Numbered from the stretch's first letter, positions 17,486-26,393 are shown. The stretch: 59,454 nt of DNA from Anaerohalosphaeraceae bacterium (GCA_037479115.1 JBBFLK010000020.1:1-59454), one strand, 5' to 3'. The notes: generated by a model not told the origin, from the sequence alone. A program made the numbers and translations.

Positions 17486-18448
17486 TCATTCCTTGGACCA
17501 GATTCGCGTATTCAGATTCAGGTCCTCGACCACCCCCACCGCCAGCTGAATATCTCCACAATATTCCCGGAGGGTCTGGAAATCCAGCAGACTTCGAAAG
17601 AGTTTCGGCTCAAACAAAGGCCGGTCAAACCAAACAGCCAGATAGAGTTTGGAATCGACAAAAGACAAAAAGATTCGCCGCCCGGTCTTTTGGCGAAACT
17701 GAAGAATGCGTTCCATCAGAGAGGGGGAAAGAATATATCGGGCTTCAATCGGGTCCTGCCCATACACGACAAACTCTTTTTCAAACCGGGGGTCTTCGAG
17801 GACAATCAGGTTTGGACGAGCCGGATTCAGAGACTGGAGGGTTTTGCCGAAGCGTCCCAACAGTTTTTCCGCTGTATCCGGCAAAACAAAGGTTTTGGTG
17901 CGAAAATGCTTGGGAAAGTCGGCCATGAAAAAAAGACCGCGAAAAATCGTCTGAACAGTCGTCGTTTTGCCGCTCCTTTGGATATGCTGGGCCAAAATCT
18001 CCGAAAACTCAATGCGAGTCTTGCCGACTAGTCCCCAGACTCGATCATCTCCCTTATAAACGTTCGGCCTTGTCTGAAACAGTTCAGACCGAAGAAACTC
18101 CGCCTGGGCAATTTTCCCTTTGGGGTCATACTGCAGACCGGGCTCCAGAAAGCAGACCAGACGCCGGATAATCCGCTCCTTAAAATCCCTTTGATACCCC
18201 CACCCCAAAATCACCAAAAACCCGACGAAAAGAAACAGCATCACCAGCATCGGCACAATCACGGCTGCCGGCTCCTCCGTGGCTGCAAAGAAAGGGCCCG
18301 CTAAAAATAATCCGCCCCCCAGAAGCACACTCAAACCGATTGCCAGCCCTGCCAAAATCTGTCGACGCTTTTTCTCCAGAACCTTCAAATCCGGAAGAAG
18401 GGCCTGTTCATAAAAGGTCTTGACTTCCTCAAGAGTTTTCAACCTCAC
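17486..18448 (-). CDS. DUF3137 membrane protein
   Basis: 320 residues. An N-terminal amphipathic segment (LEEVKTFYEQALLPDLKVLEKK-like), two membrane helices (about 30-55 and 65-85), then a cytoplasmic domain of about 230 residues containing DPKGKIAQAEFLRSELF and GLVGKTRIEFSEI. This is the DUF3137 layout. Family members are commonly encoded right after lemA, as here (9 bp gap). The function is unknown; a role with LemA in membrane or envelope stress is inferred only from context. The start may be GTG at 18448 or TTG at 18442; AGGAG upstream fits the TTG better. Confidence 0.8.
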   Translation of the reverse strand: MRLKTLEEVKTFYEQALLPDLKVLEKKRRQILAGLAIGLSVLLGGGLFLAGPFFAATEEPAAVIVPMLVMLFLFVGFLVILGWGYQRDFKERIIRRLVCFLEPGLQYDPKGKIAQAEFLRSELFQTRPNVYKGDDRVWGLVGKTRIEFSEILAQHIQRSGKTTTVQTIFRGLFFMADFPKHFRTKTFVLPDTAEKLLGRFGKTLQSLNPARPNLIVLEDPRFEKEFVVYGQDPIEARYILSPSLMERILQFRQKTGRRIFLSFVDSKLYLAVWFDRPLFEPKLFRSLLDFQTLREYCGDIQLAVGVVEDLNLNTRIWSKE

Positions 18449-18457
18449 CTCTCCTGC

Positions 18458-19018
18458 TTATGTCTGCCCCAATGAGGCCTTCGGAACCACCCGCTCGGAC
18501 GCCTCGATTTGAAAAAGTTCCTGACGCCGAAAACCGAACAGGGCCGCCAGCAGATTCGTCGGAAACATCTCCACAGCATTATTGTAATCGGTCACAGCGG
18601 CATTGAACGCACGCCGTGCCGCTGAAATCTGCTCTTCCAGCTCATTCAGGGTCCGCTGCAGATGCAGAAAATTCTCCGAGGCCTTCAGGTCCGGATACCG
18701 CTCCGCAACCCCGCGAACGACACCGACCAGCTGCGTCATCAGGTTGTCGAGGGTTACCTTCTGTTCTGTTGAAAGAGCCCCGCTCAACGCCTTTGCACGC
18801 AGTTCGCTGACTTTTTCGAACAGCTGCCGCTCGTGTTCGACATACCCTTTCACCGCCGCAACAAGGTTCGGCACAAGGTCCCAACGCTTTTTGAGCATTG
18901 CATCCATCGTCCCGAAGATGTTGCGGATTTGGTTGCGTTTGGAAACCAGAGAGTTATACCCCCCGATGACAAATATCCCGAGCCCAAGTACAGTCAGCCC
19001 CAGAATCCAGAAAAACAT
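18458..19018 (-). CDS. lemA: LemA family protein
   Basis: 186 residues. One N-terminal membrane helix (FFWILGLTVLGLGIFVIGGY), then the helical LemA bundle: YNSLVSKRNQIRNIFGTMDAMLKKRWDL order, the signature LVPNLVAAVKGYVEHE, and AVEMFPTNLLAALFGF near the C-terminus. LemA proteins face the periplasm, and their biochemical role is not settled. GGAG lies 7 nt before the ATG at 19018; an ATG at 19114 would add 32 residues without membrane or family character. It is the first of a two-gene unit with the DUF3137 gene. A second LemA is encoded at 37182-37751. Confidence 0.92.
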   Translation of the reverse strand: MFFWILGLTVLGLGIFVIGGYNSLVSKRNQIRNIFGTMDAMLKKRWDLVPNLVAAVKGYVEHERQLFEKVSELRAKALSGALSTEQKVTLDNLMTQLVGVVRGVAERYPDLKASENFLHLQRTLNELEEQISAARRAFNAAVTDYNNAVEMFPTNLLAALFGFRRQELFQIEASERVVPKASLGQT

Positions 19019-19146
19019 CTGCAGCTCCTTAATTGCTTCGAATCCCGAGAAACCATACCGACTTTTTCTGACTCCGTCAATAAAAAGAGGGGTTCTCCCC
19101 GGCGGCTGTTTCAAAAATCTTTGCTTTTTCCGGGCGAGTCTGATTC

Positions 19147-19175
19147 TTGTAAAATCCCTTTTTTTATGCTATAAG
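19147..19175 (+). promoter_or_regulatory. Possible promoter of the aconitase operon
   Basis: TTGTAA at 19147-19152 and TATAAG at 19170-19175 with a 17-bp spacer, 57 bp before the aconitase start. It lies in the divergent gap between lemA and the aconitase gene; the lemA promoter was not identified. Confidence 0.4.
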
Positions 19176-19231
19176 GGAAAGGACATCCGAGACTGATAAA
19201 AACATAACTTACGTATGGACGGGACCTTAGA

Positions 19232-21208
19232 ATGAGTCAGACGCTCACTTACAAAATCCTGCAGCAGCATCTGGTTGAAGGAAAACTTCAGCCGGGCGAG
19301 CCCATCGGCATCCGTATCGACCAAACCCTCACCCAGGACGCCACGGGAACAACGGTTTTTTTGCTGTTTGAGTCCATGGGACTTGCCCGTGTCCGGACGG
19401 AGCTGTCCGTCAGTTATGTGGACCACAATATGGCGCAGTTCGGACCGGAAAATCACAATGACCATCTCTACCTGCAAAGCATCGCCCGCAAGGTGGGCGT
19501 CTATCACTCCCGTCCCGGCAACGGCATCTGCCATCAGGTTCATCTTGAACGGTTCGGCAGACCGGGGGCGACGCTGCTGGGCAGCGATTCCCACACCCCC
19601 ACCTGCGGCGGACTGGGAATGCTGGCCATTGGTGCCGGCGGACTGGATGTCGCCTCCGCGATGGGCGGAGGGGCTTTTTATCTGACCTGTCCCAAAGTCA
19701 TCGGCGTTCACCTGACCGGACGGCTTCCGGAGTGGGTCTCCAGCAAAGATATCATCCTCAAGCTGCTGAGCATTCTGACGACAAAAGGAAACGTGGACTG
19801 TGTGATTGAATATTTCGGGCCGGGCGTGCAGACGCTCACCGTCCCGCAGCGGGCCACCGTGACCAATATGGGCGCTGAACTGGGCGTGACAACCAGCATC
19901 TTCCCCAGCGACGAAATGACCGAACAATTTCTGGCCGCCCAGAATCGACCGCAGCATTACCGCCCGCTGGCCGCCGACCCGGATGCTCATTACGACCGCA
20001 TCATTGAAATCAATCTGTCCAAACTGGTCCCGATGGCGGCCTGTCCCTCCTCACCGGACAATGTCGTACCCGTGGAGGAAATCGCCGGACGAAAAATTCA
20101 TCAGGTCGTCATCGGCAGCTGCACCAACTCCAGTTATGCAGATTTGATGATTGCCGCCGAAATCCTCAAAGGGCGAAAAATCGACCCGTCGGTTGAGTTC
20201 GGCATCGCCCCCGGCAGCCGTCAGGTGCTTCAGATGATTACCCGCAGCGGGGCCTTGGCCGACCTGCTGGCCGCCGGCGCGCGGCTTCTGGAAAGTGCCT
20301 GCGGCCCCTGCATCGGGCAGGGCTTCTCACCGGGTGATGGTACCGTCACCCTGCGGACCTTCAACCGCAATTTTGCCGGCCGGACCGGAACCAAGGGCGA
20401 CCAGTGTTATCTGGTCAGCCCGGAGACGGCGGCGGCCTCCGCCATTATGGGGGAAATTACTGACCCGCGCAGTCTCAAAGAGATGATTGGACTGCGGTAT
20501 CCGACCATCAAACTGCCGAAAGAATATCTGATTGATGACAGCATGATTGACCCGCCCCTTTCTCCGGAAGAGGCTGTCTCTGCCGTGGTTATCCGAGGAC
20601 CCACAATTGTCGTCCCCGAGTCGCCCAAACCCCTGCCGGAAACACTGACCGGACAGGTCCTTCTCAAGTGCGGGGATAAAATCACCACCGACCACATTAT
20701 GCCGGCCGGCGCCTTCCTCAAATACCGCTCCAACGTACCGGAATATTCCAAATATGTCTTCAACAGTTTCAATGAGGAAGGCAAACCGACCTTTGCCCAG
20801 CGCTGTCTGGCCCTGAAAAAGCAGGGCCTGTGCGGGATTGTCGTCGCCGGCGAAAGCTACGGCCAGGGCTCCAGCCGCGAGCACGCGGCCCTGTGCCCGA
20901 TGTATCTGGGGCTGCGGGCGGTTTTGGCCAAATCCATCGAACGCATTCACCGGGCCAACCTGATTAATTTTGCCATCGTGCCGATTGAGTTCACCGACCC
21001 GGCCGATTATGACAGAATCCAGATGGATGATATGCTCGAAATCCCCGATCTGACCGGTGCCGTCCGCAGCGCTAATGAGGTGGAAATCTTCAACCGTACA
21101 CAGGGATTTTCCTTCAAAGGCCGTCTGGTCCTCTCTCATCGGGACCGGGAAATCCTGCTGGCCGCCGGTCTGCTCAACTACGCCAAAAAGAAGGCCATGC
21201 CGTCATGA
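19232..21208 (+). CDS. acn: Aconitate hydratase (aconitase)
   Basis: 658 residues, the shorter, mitochondrial-like aconitase form. Catalytic and cluster residues are visible: DHNMAQFGPENHNDH near 64-78, GSDSHTPTCGGLGM at 117-130, cluster cysteines C297 (IGSCTNSS) and C357/C360 (ESACGPCIGQG), and in the C-terminal swivelling domain GESYGQGSSREHAALCP. It isomerises citrate to isocitrate through cis-aconitate with a [4Fe-4S] cluster. It is the first gene of a run of eight with overlaps or gaps of at most about 24 bp down to 25888. The ribosome site before ATG 19232 is weak. Confidence 0.95.
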   Translation: MSQTLTYKILQQHLVEGKLQPGEPIGIRIDQTLTQDATGTTVFLLFESMGLARVRTELSVSYVDHNMAQFGPENHNDHLYLQSIARKVGVYHSRPGNGICHQVHLERFGRPGATLLGSDSHTPTCGGLGMLAIGAGGLDVASAMGGGAFYLTCPKVIGVHLTGRLPEWVSSKDIILKLLSILTTKGNVDCVIEYFGPGVQTLTVPQRATVTNMGAELGVTTSIFPSDEMTEQFLAAQNRPQHYRPLAADPDAHYDRIIEINLSKLVPMAACPSSPDNVVPVEEIAGRKIHQVVIGSCTNSSYADLMIAAEILKGRKIDPSVEFGIAPGSRQVLQMITRSGALADLLAAGARLLESACGPCIGQGFSPGDGTVTLRTFNRNFAGRTGTKGDQCYLVSPETAAASAIMGEITDPRSLKEMIGLRYPTIKLPKEYLIDDSMIDPPLSPEEAVSAVVIRGPTIVVPESPKPLPETLTGQVLLKCGDKITTDHIMPAGAFLKYRSNVPEYSKYVFNSFNEEGKPTFAQRCLALKKQGLCGIVVAGESYGQGSSREHAALCPMYLGLRAVLAKSIERIHRANLINFAIVPIEFTDPADYDRIQMDDMLEIPDLTGAVRSANEVEIFNRTQGFSFKGRLVLSHRDREILLAAGLLNYAKKKAMPS

Positions 21209-21738
21209 ACGAAAAACAGACTGTCATTACCTTGTTTGGAACCAGCCGTGCCGGCGAGCAGGACGAGGTCTTCCGCTCCGCCGAGCAGATGGGGGCCCTG
21301 CTGGCCCGCAGCGGCTATGCGGTCGCCAACGGCGGCTACGGCGGCGTGATGCTGGCTTCCGCCCGTGGGGCGGCCTCTGTCGGCGGACGAGTCATCGGCG
21401 TAACCTGCCGCGCCTTCAAGCGAAGCCCGAATCCCTACCTGACTGAGGAAATCCCGACGGATACCCTCACGGAGCGGCTGGCTTCGCTGATTCGGCTCGG
21501 CAGTGCCTATCTGGTCTTTGCCGGCGGGACCGGCACTCTGCTTGAACTGGCCGACGTCTGGGAACACAAAAACAAAGGGTTTCCGGGAACTGACAAGCCG
21601 ATTATCCTGATGGGAAACTTCTGGCAGCCGCTGGTGCAGATGATGGCCCAGGCCGACCCAAAAAGCACTCGCTGCATTCGAACCGCCGAAACCCCTTCAG
21701 AAGTCCTGACCATTCTTCAGCAAGAGGGACTCCGATGA
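21205..21738 (+). CDS. LOG family protein (lysine-decarboxylase-like Rossmann fold)
   Basis: 177 residues. It contains the two LOG-family signatures: GGYGGVMLASARGA near 47-60 and the PGGxGT-like element FAGGTGTLLELADVWE near 97-112. LOG proteins are cytokinin-activating phosphoribohydrolases in plants; bacterial members cleave nucleoside monophosphates or have no known substrate. Its start overlaps the aconitase stop by 4 bp (ATGA) and its stop overlaps the next start in the same way, so the three genes are translationally coupled. The coupling with aconitase is an observation without an obvious metabolic reason. Confidence 0.88.
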   Translation: MNEKQTVITLFGTSRAGEQDEVFRSAEQMGALLARSGYAVANGGYGGVMLASARGAASVGGRVIGVTCRAFKRSPNPYLTEEIPTDTLTERLASLIRLGSAYLVFAGGTGTLLELADVWEHKNKGFPGTDKPIILMGNFWQPLVQMMAQADPKSTRCIRTAETPSEVLTILQQEGLR

Positions 21739-22559
21739 AAAACATATTGCCTCTTTTTGCGGCACTGTTGGCAGTGGCCTTTATACAATTCGCTGCGGGA
21801 GCGGAAAAGCCCAAAACCCGTCCTTTGCCCGAAGGTCTGGAGCTGCGGCAGGTCGAAGGGGTCGCCCGGCTCAACGAGAAAACAAAGGCCTGGCGTTTCA
21901 GCCCGCTTACAACGCTCACCAGTCGCGGCCTGACAATTGTTCCGGAAACAGAACTGACCATCCTGCCTTCCAGTGCACTCGAAAAAATCCTCTCCTATGC
22001 CGGAACGGAAAACCAGGTTCAGGTTCGCATTGACGCCGTCGTAACGCAATACCAAAACGGCAACTTCCTGTTTATTTTTGATGCGGCCCCTCTGAAGGGT
22101 TCCTCCGAGGCCGAGAAACAGCCGGCTAGTTCCAAGCCTACGGAAGCGGAAATGAAAAATGTCCTGCGGGCGGCCGCCGACCCCAATGAATCCTCTGTAA
22201 TTCCGCCGGATATCCTCAAGCGAATGAAGCCGGCCCAGAAAACCGATTTTGCCCGAATGGCACAGACGGCTCCCGCCGCCGTCAAAGAAGATACGATGCT
22301 TGTCAGTCGAACCGGACGCTTCGTCCGCCTCGGTCCGGCGGGCGAGTTTGTCCTGGACGGTTTCGGAAGAAACGTAGCCGAACAGTCTTTTGTCCTGCTG
22401 CCCTGCCGGACGCTCGAGCAGGTCGAGCAGCAGCACAGACAGTCGCTCGAACGCATGCGGTTCCGTGTATCCGGCGTGCTGACCACCTTTCGAGGACGAA
22501 CCTTTCTGCTCCTTCAGGGGGCCGCCCGAACCTATACACACGGCAACTTTACTCCATAA
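21735..22559 (+). CDS. Secreted protein of unknown function
   Basis: 274 residues. Signal peptide (MKNILPLFAALLAVAFIQFA, cleavage likely after AAGA). The mature part has two similar beta-rich stretches. One near 95-115 reads VQVRIDAVVTQYQNGNFLFI and one near 245-265 reads MRFRVSGVLTTFRGRTFLLL, which suggests a duplicated OB-like or small barrel fold. A polar linker rich in Glu, Lys and Pro separates them. I know no named family. It is translationally coupled to the LOG gene upstream and followed by hisD after 23 bp, although neither neighbour is exported. Confidence 0.7.
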   Translation: MKNILPLFAALLAVAFIQFAAGAEKPKTRPLPEGLELRQVEGVARLNEKTKAWRFSPLTTLTSRGLTIVPETELTILPSSALEKILSYAGTENQVQVRIDAVVTQYQNGNFLFIFDAAPLKGSSEAEKQPASSKPTEAEMKNVLRAAADPNESSVIPPDILKRMKPAQKTDFARMAQTAPAAVKEDTMLVSRTGRFVRLGPAGEFVLDGFGRNVAEQSFVLLPCRTLEQVEQQHRQSLERMRFRVSGVLTTFRGRTFLLLQGAARTYTHGNFTP

Positions 22560-22582
22560 TTTTTTCTGTCAGGAGCGTTTGT

Positions 22583-23908
22583 GTGAGCGGAACACTGGAC
22601 TCCATTCTGCTGATTGCCGGACAGCCGGACTTTGAGGCCAAAAGCCGACGTCTGCTGGAAGAACATTCGATGCGGGCCTTTCTGGAGGGTAAACACGACC
22701 TGGCCGAGTCCGTTCGTCAGATTGTCGCCGATGTCGGGCGGCGAGGCGATGCAGCCCTGTGCGAATACAGCGAACGGTTTGACCGAGTCCGCCTGTCGCC
22801 GCAGGAGTTTCGCATCCCGCCCAAAGACCTCGAAAAGGCGCACAAGCAGCTGCCCCCCGACCTGCTGAAATCCCTCCGCAAGGCCGTCCGGAATGTCCGC
22901 AAGTACCAGTCGGCGATTTTCATCGGCCGAAAAAACCGCCATCCCGGTATTCGCTATCTTCCGCTGGGGCGGGTTGCCGTCTGTGTACCCGGCGCCAGCG
23001 CCCCCCTGCCGAGTACCCTGATTATGACCGCCGTGCCGGCCCAGGTGGCGGGCGTCAAAGAAATCGCCGTCCTCTCCCCGCCCCGCTGGCAGGGAAGCAT
23101 CCATCCGGTCATCCTCGGCCTGTGCCGGGAATTGAACATCACAGAGGTTTACCGGCTGGGCGGAGCCCATGCCGTCGCAGCAATGGCCTTCGGCACCCAA
23201 ACCATTCGCAAGGTCGACAAAATCGTCGGACCCGGCCACGATGTCGTCCAGCTGGCCAAAAAAGAGGTCTTCGGGCTGGTGGATATTGATTCCTTCGCCG
23301 GCCCCAGCGATGTGCTGATTGTCGCCAACCGCCAGGCCGACCCGGACTGGGTAGCATCTGACATGCTCAGCCAGGCCGAACACAATCCCGGCGCCGGGAT
23401 TGTCGTCACTGATTCACCGGATTTTGCCCGAAAGGTCCTGGCGGCACTCGAAGAGCAGCTGCCCCAGCTGGATAGGACGGAAGGCACACGCCGATGCCTG
23501 CTCGAATCCAGCGGCATTCTGGTTTTTCCGTCGCTGGATGCAGCAATTAACTGGGCAAATGAGTTTGCCGCCGAACACGTCCAGGTCCAATGCGGCCGGC
23601 AGAGCCGAGCCGTCGCCCGCCGGCTGCAGAACGCCGGTGCTGTGTTTGTCGGCCCCTATTCGCCGGTAGCCGTCGGGGATTACTGGGCCGGCCCCAGCCA
23701 TACCCTCCCCACTCGACAGACCAGCCGATATTTCAGCGCCCTGACCAGCAACGATTTTGTCAAATCCATCAGCTGGATTGAATACACGCAGGAACAGCTT
23801 CGCCGCAGTGCGGAAGATATTATCCGGCTGGCTCAAACGGAGGGTCTGGATGCCCATGCCAAAAGCATTCAGAAACGCCTTCGGAAACAGCCGCCGAAGA
23901 AAGGATAA
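22583..23908 (+). CDS. hisD: Histidinol dehydrogenase
   Basis: 441 residues, full family length. The motifs are clear: CVPGASAPLPSTLIMTAVPA near 134-153, IVGPGHDVVQLAKKEVFG, DIDSFAGPSDVLIVA near 234-248, AEHVQVQC, and the zinc-site segment SPVAVGDYWAGPSHTLPT near 361-378. It oxidises L-histidinol to L-histidine in two NAD-dependent steps. GTG at 22583 has AGGAG 7 nt upstream. No other histidine-biosynthesis gene lies in the window, so hisD is separated from any his operon here. Confidence 0.96.
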   Translation: MSGTLDSILLIAGQPDFEAKSRRLLEEHSMRAFLEGKHDLAESVRQIVADVGRRGDAALCEYSERFDRVRLSPQEFRIPPKDLEKAHKQLPPDLLKSLRKAVRNVRKYQSAIFIGRKNRHPGIRYLPLGRVAVCVPGASAPLPSTLIMTAVPAQVAGVKEIAVLSPPRWQGSIHPVILGLCRELNITEVYRLGGAHAVAAMAFGTQTIRKVDKIVGPGHDVVQLAKKEVFGLVDIDSFAGPSDVLIVANRQADPDWVASDMLSQAEHNPGAGIVVTDSPDFARKVLAALEEQLPQLDRTEGTRRCLLESSGILVFPSLDAAINWANEFAAEHVQVQCGRQSRAVARRLQNAGAVFVGPYSPVAVGDYWAGPSHTLPTRQTSRYFSALTSNDFVKSISWIEYTQEQLRRSAEDIIRLAQTEGLDAHAKSIQKRLRKQPPKKG

Positions 23909-23911
23909 TCT

Positions 23912-24346
23912 ATGGAACCGGTTGAAGAAGCCGTCTGCTTATTCCAGAAAGGATACAACTGTGCTCAGGCGATTCTGGCCGTCTGGTGCGAGCGGTTCGG
24001 GCTCCCGCAGGAAACCGCCGTCAAACTGGCCGGCGGGCTGGGCGGCGGCATCGGACGAAACGGCGAAATCTGCGGTGCCCTGACCGGGGCCGTTCTGGTG
24101 CTCGGTTTGCGCTACGGCACAGCTGACCCTCAGGACAAGAACACCAAATACGACCTGTACCGCAGGACCCGCGAGCTGATGTATCGCTTCAAAGACCACG
24201 CCGGCTCGCTCTACTGCCGAGAGCTGCTCGGCTTCGATATGGCCGCTCCGGAGGGGCTGGCCGCCTCGCAGAAACCGGGCGCCTTTGACGAATGCCCGCA
24301 GTTTGTCCGCATCGCCGCAGAATTACTGGAGAAAATGCTCGAATAA
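23912..24346 (+). CDS. C_GCAxxG_C_C family redox protein
   Basis: 144 residues with the pattern that names the family: NCAQAILAVWCERFG, then GGLGGGIGRNGEICGALTGAVLVLG, a later C in YCRELLGFD, and DECPQFV near the end. The spaced cysteines suggest a redox or metal-binding role, but no function is established. It starts 3 bp after hisD and precedes the ACT-like gene by 14 bp. Confidence 0.88.
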   Translation: MEPVEEAVCLFQKGYNCAQAILAVWCERFGLPQETAVKLAGGLGGGIGRNGEICGALTGAVLVLGLRYGTADPQDKNTKYDLYRRTRELMYRFKDHAGSLYCRELLGFDMAAPEGLAASQKPGAFDECPQFVRIAAELLEKMLE

Positions 24347-24360
24347 GAAAGGAGCCGAAC

Positions 24361-24627
24361 ATGCCGCTGAAACAACACATTATCCTGGGTGTACACATTA
24401 CAGACCGAATTCACCATGTCGATTCCGTCCAGCATCTTCTGACGGAATACGGCTGCAGCATCCGGACCCGTCTGGGCCTGCACGAAGCCGAGGCCGGATA
24501 CTGCTCCCCCAATGGACTGATTCTGCTCGAAATGACCGATGACGAAAAAACCGCCGATGAACTGGCGGCCAAACTCAACAAAATCGAAGGCGTCGAAGTC
24601 AAGAAAATGCTTTTCAACCACCCCTAA
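24361..24627 (+). CDS. ACT-like small regulatory protein (TM1266/iron-only-hydrogenase regulator-like)
   Basis: 88 residues with a ferredoxin-like/ACT pattern: a first strand HIILGVHITDR, helix VDSVQHLLTEYG, strand CSIRTRLGLHEA, then SPNGLILLEMTDD, a second helix and KIEGVEVKKMLF. This resembles the small proteins found with [FeFe]-hydrogenase genes (TM1266 type), although no hydrogenase gene is nearby. GGAG 6 nt upstream fixes the start at 24361. Its stop overlaps the cysK start region (TAATG). Confidence 0.75.
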   Translation: MPLKQHIILGVHITDRIHHVDSVQHLLTEYGCSIRTRLGLHEAEAGYCSPNGLILLEMTDDEKTADELAAKLNKIEGVEVKKMLFNHP

Positions 24628-25532
24628 TGATGAGGCTCTTGCGGATGCTTACGGATAATATCCTCAACCTGATCGGCAATACGCCCCTGATTCAGCTGCG
24701 GGGAGAGCCCATCTATGCCAAGGCGGAGTTTCTCAATCCGGGTGGCAGCATCAAGGACCGCGTGGCCCTGGCCATGCTCGAAGGGGCCGAGCGGGACGGC
24801 AAGCTCAAACCTGACTCCATCATCGTCGAACCCACCTCCGGCAATACCGGCATCGGCATTGCCCTCGTCGGGCGGCTGAAGGGCTACAAAGTCCGTATCG
24901 TGATGCCCGAAAATATGAGCGTTGAACGCAAGAAACTCATCAAAGCCCTCGGAGCCGATTTGATTTTGACTCCCGCCGAAAAAAGCATCGCCGGCGCCGT
25001 CGAAACGGTCGAACAAATGCAGGCCGAAGACCCCCGCGTCTTTGTTCCGCAGCAGTTCAAGAATCCCGACAATCCCCGTATTCATTATGAACAAACGGCC
25101 GTGGAACTATGGCGGCAGATGACCGGCGATATTGCCTGTTTCGTCGCCGGCGTCGGCAGCGGCGGCACCCTGCAGGGCATCGGACGTTTCCTGCGGGAGC
25201 ACAAACCCGATGTGCGAATCGTCGCCGTTGAACCCAAAGACGTATCCGCCCTGCTGGGGCACGAACCCGGCCTGCATCAGATTCAGGGCATCGGCGACGG
25301 CTTCATTCCCGACATTCTGGATGTTTCTCTGGTGGATGAAGTCATCGAGGTCACCGATGAAGACGCCATTGAAACCACCCGGCAGTTGAGTATGAAACAC
25401 GGCCTGCTGGTGGGCATCTCCTCCGGAGCCAATATCTGGGCAGCCAGACAGATGGCCGCCCGAATCAAAGGAAATATCGCTACAGTGCTTCCGGACCGTG
25501 CCGAACGATACTTCAGCACCGCCCTGCTGTAA
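24627..25532 (+). CDS. cysK: Cysteine synthase (O-acetylserine sulfhydrylase)
   Basis: 301 residues of PLP fold type II. The PLP lysine is in NPGGSIKDRVA (Lys43), the substrate loop is PTSGNTGIGIAL, and GVGSGGTLQGIGRF and GISSGANIWAA bind the cofactor phosphate and close the site. It makes L-cysteine from O-acetylserine and sulfide. The true start may be ATG 24645 (MLTDNILNLIGNTPL), which matches the family N-terminus and has GAGG upstream. ATG 24627 is coupled to the previous stop. No serine acetyltransferase gene is adjacent; serA, which starts serine synthesis, is at 55075. Confidence 0.94.
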   Translation: MMRLLRMLTDNILNLIGNTPLIQLRGEPIYAKAEFLNPGGSIKDRVALAMLEGAERDGKLKPDSIIVEPTSGNTGIGIALVGRLKGYKVRIVMPENMSVERKKLIKALGADLILTPAEKSIAGAVETVEQMQAEDPRVFVPQQFKNPDNPRIHYEQTAVELWRQMTGDIACFVAGVGSGGTLQGIGRFLREHKPDVRIVAVEPKDVSALLGHEPGLHQIQGIGDGFIPDILDVSLVDEVIEVTDEDAIETTRQLSMKHGLLVGISSGANIWAARQMAARIKGNIATVLPDRAERYFSTALL

Positions 25533-25543
25533 AAGGAAAACCG

Positions 25544-25888
25544 ATGGATTATCAAACCCTGAAAAATCGGCTGCTGGAGTTCCGCCGACGGCGGGATTGG
25601 GAGCAGTTTCACGACCCGAAAAATCTGGCGGAAGGGCTGATTATCGAGGCAGGCGAACTGCTCGAAAATTTTCTGTGGAAGCAGCCCGCTGAATGCAGAC
25701 AACTGACGGAAATCGAGCGGAAAAGGGTGGAAGAGGAAATCGGCGATATTTTCGCCTTTTTGATTTATTTATGCTGCGAACTGGACATCGACCCCTTCGA
25801 GGCCGCCCGCCGAAAAATCGAAATTAATGAGCAAAAATATCCGGTTGAAAAATCCAAGGGCCGGAGCACCAAATACAAAGACTTATAA
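25544..25888 (+). CDS. MazG-like nucleotide pyrophosphohydrolase
   Basis: 114 residues, all-alpha. The two metal motifs are EAGELLENFLW (ExxE) near 31-41 and VEEEIGDIFAFLIYL (ExxD) near 61-75. This short dimeric type resembles RS21-C6/dCTP-pyrophosphatase-like enzymes that remove non-canonical or excess NTPs. A good ribosome site (AAAAGGAAAACCGATG) fixes the start. It is the last gene of the operon; a second MazG-like gene occurs at 33725-33988. Confidence 0.88.
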   Translation: MDYQTLKNRLLEFRRRRDWEQFHDPKNLAEGLIIEAGELLENFLWKQPAECRQLTEIERKRVEEEIGDIFAFLIYLCCELDIDPFEAARRKIEINEQKYPVEKSKGRSTKYKDL

Positions 25889-25891
25889 CTT

Positions 25892-25911
25892 CTCCGAGAA
25901 TTCTTTCGGAG
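25892..25911. terminator. Hairpin between convergent genes
   Basis: CTCCGA (25892-25897) and TCGGAG (25906-25911) form a 6-bp stem in the 70-bp convergent gap between the MazG-like and receiver genes. No T-tract flanks it, so termination is only suggested by its position. Confidence 0.3.
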
Positions 25912-25958
25912 TCGCCGCAAAGAGAAAGCCGAATCTTGGCCTTCCAATGCCTTCTTTC

Positions 25959-26393
25959 TCAGGAAGATGAATGGGATGAAGCTCCGGCAGGAACAGATTC
26001 CCTCGGCGGATTTTTTGTATCATAATATTTCAGGGCCTCTCGAACCATAGGTTTAAATTCCTCTTCGAGCTTCCACGGCTTGGTGATGAACTTGTAAATG
26101 TGCCCTTCATTAATGGCCGTCAGCAAAGTTGTAATCTGGGTATAGCCGCTCAAGACCATTCGCACAATGTCCGGATACAGCTCCCGCACTTTGCGGAGAA
26201 GTTCCAGACCGTTCATCTCCGGCATCCGCATGTCGGTTACGATTACATGGACTTTGTTCTTTTTGAGAATCTCGAGGGCCTCCGCCCCGCTGTTGGCAAA
26301 CAGACAGAGGTAGGGCTCATCCATCAGACCTCGCCGCAGCGACTGCAAAAGCCGTACTTCATCATCTACAAACAGAACGGTAGGATTTTCCAT
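25959..26393 (-). CDS. Single-domain response regulator (CheY-like receiver)
   Basis: 144 residues. Acidic pair D10/D11 (FVDDE), phosphoacceptor D54 in VTDMRMPEMNGLELL, switch residue in LSGYT, and K105 in FITKPW. The FITKPWKLEE ending is typical of receivers that accompany PAS/HD or kinase partners. No output domain follows; a Ser/Pro-rich tail ends the protein. It is last in the minus-strand signalling run, 30 bp after the receiver-kinase gene, and is the likely phosphate acceptor or sink for it. Confidence 0.92.
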   Translation of the reverse strand: MENPTVLFVDDEVRLLQSLRRGLMDEPYLCLFANSGAEALEILKKNKVHVIVTDMRMPEMNGLELLRKVRELYPDIVRMVLSGYTQITTLLTAINEGHIYKFITKPWKLEEEFKPMVREALKYYDTKNPPRESVPAGASSHSSS

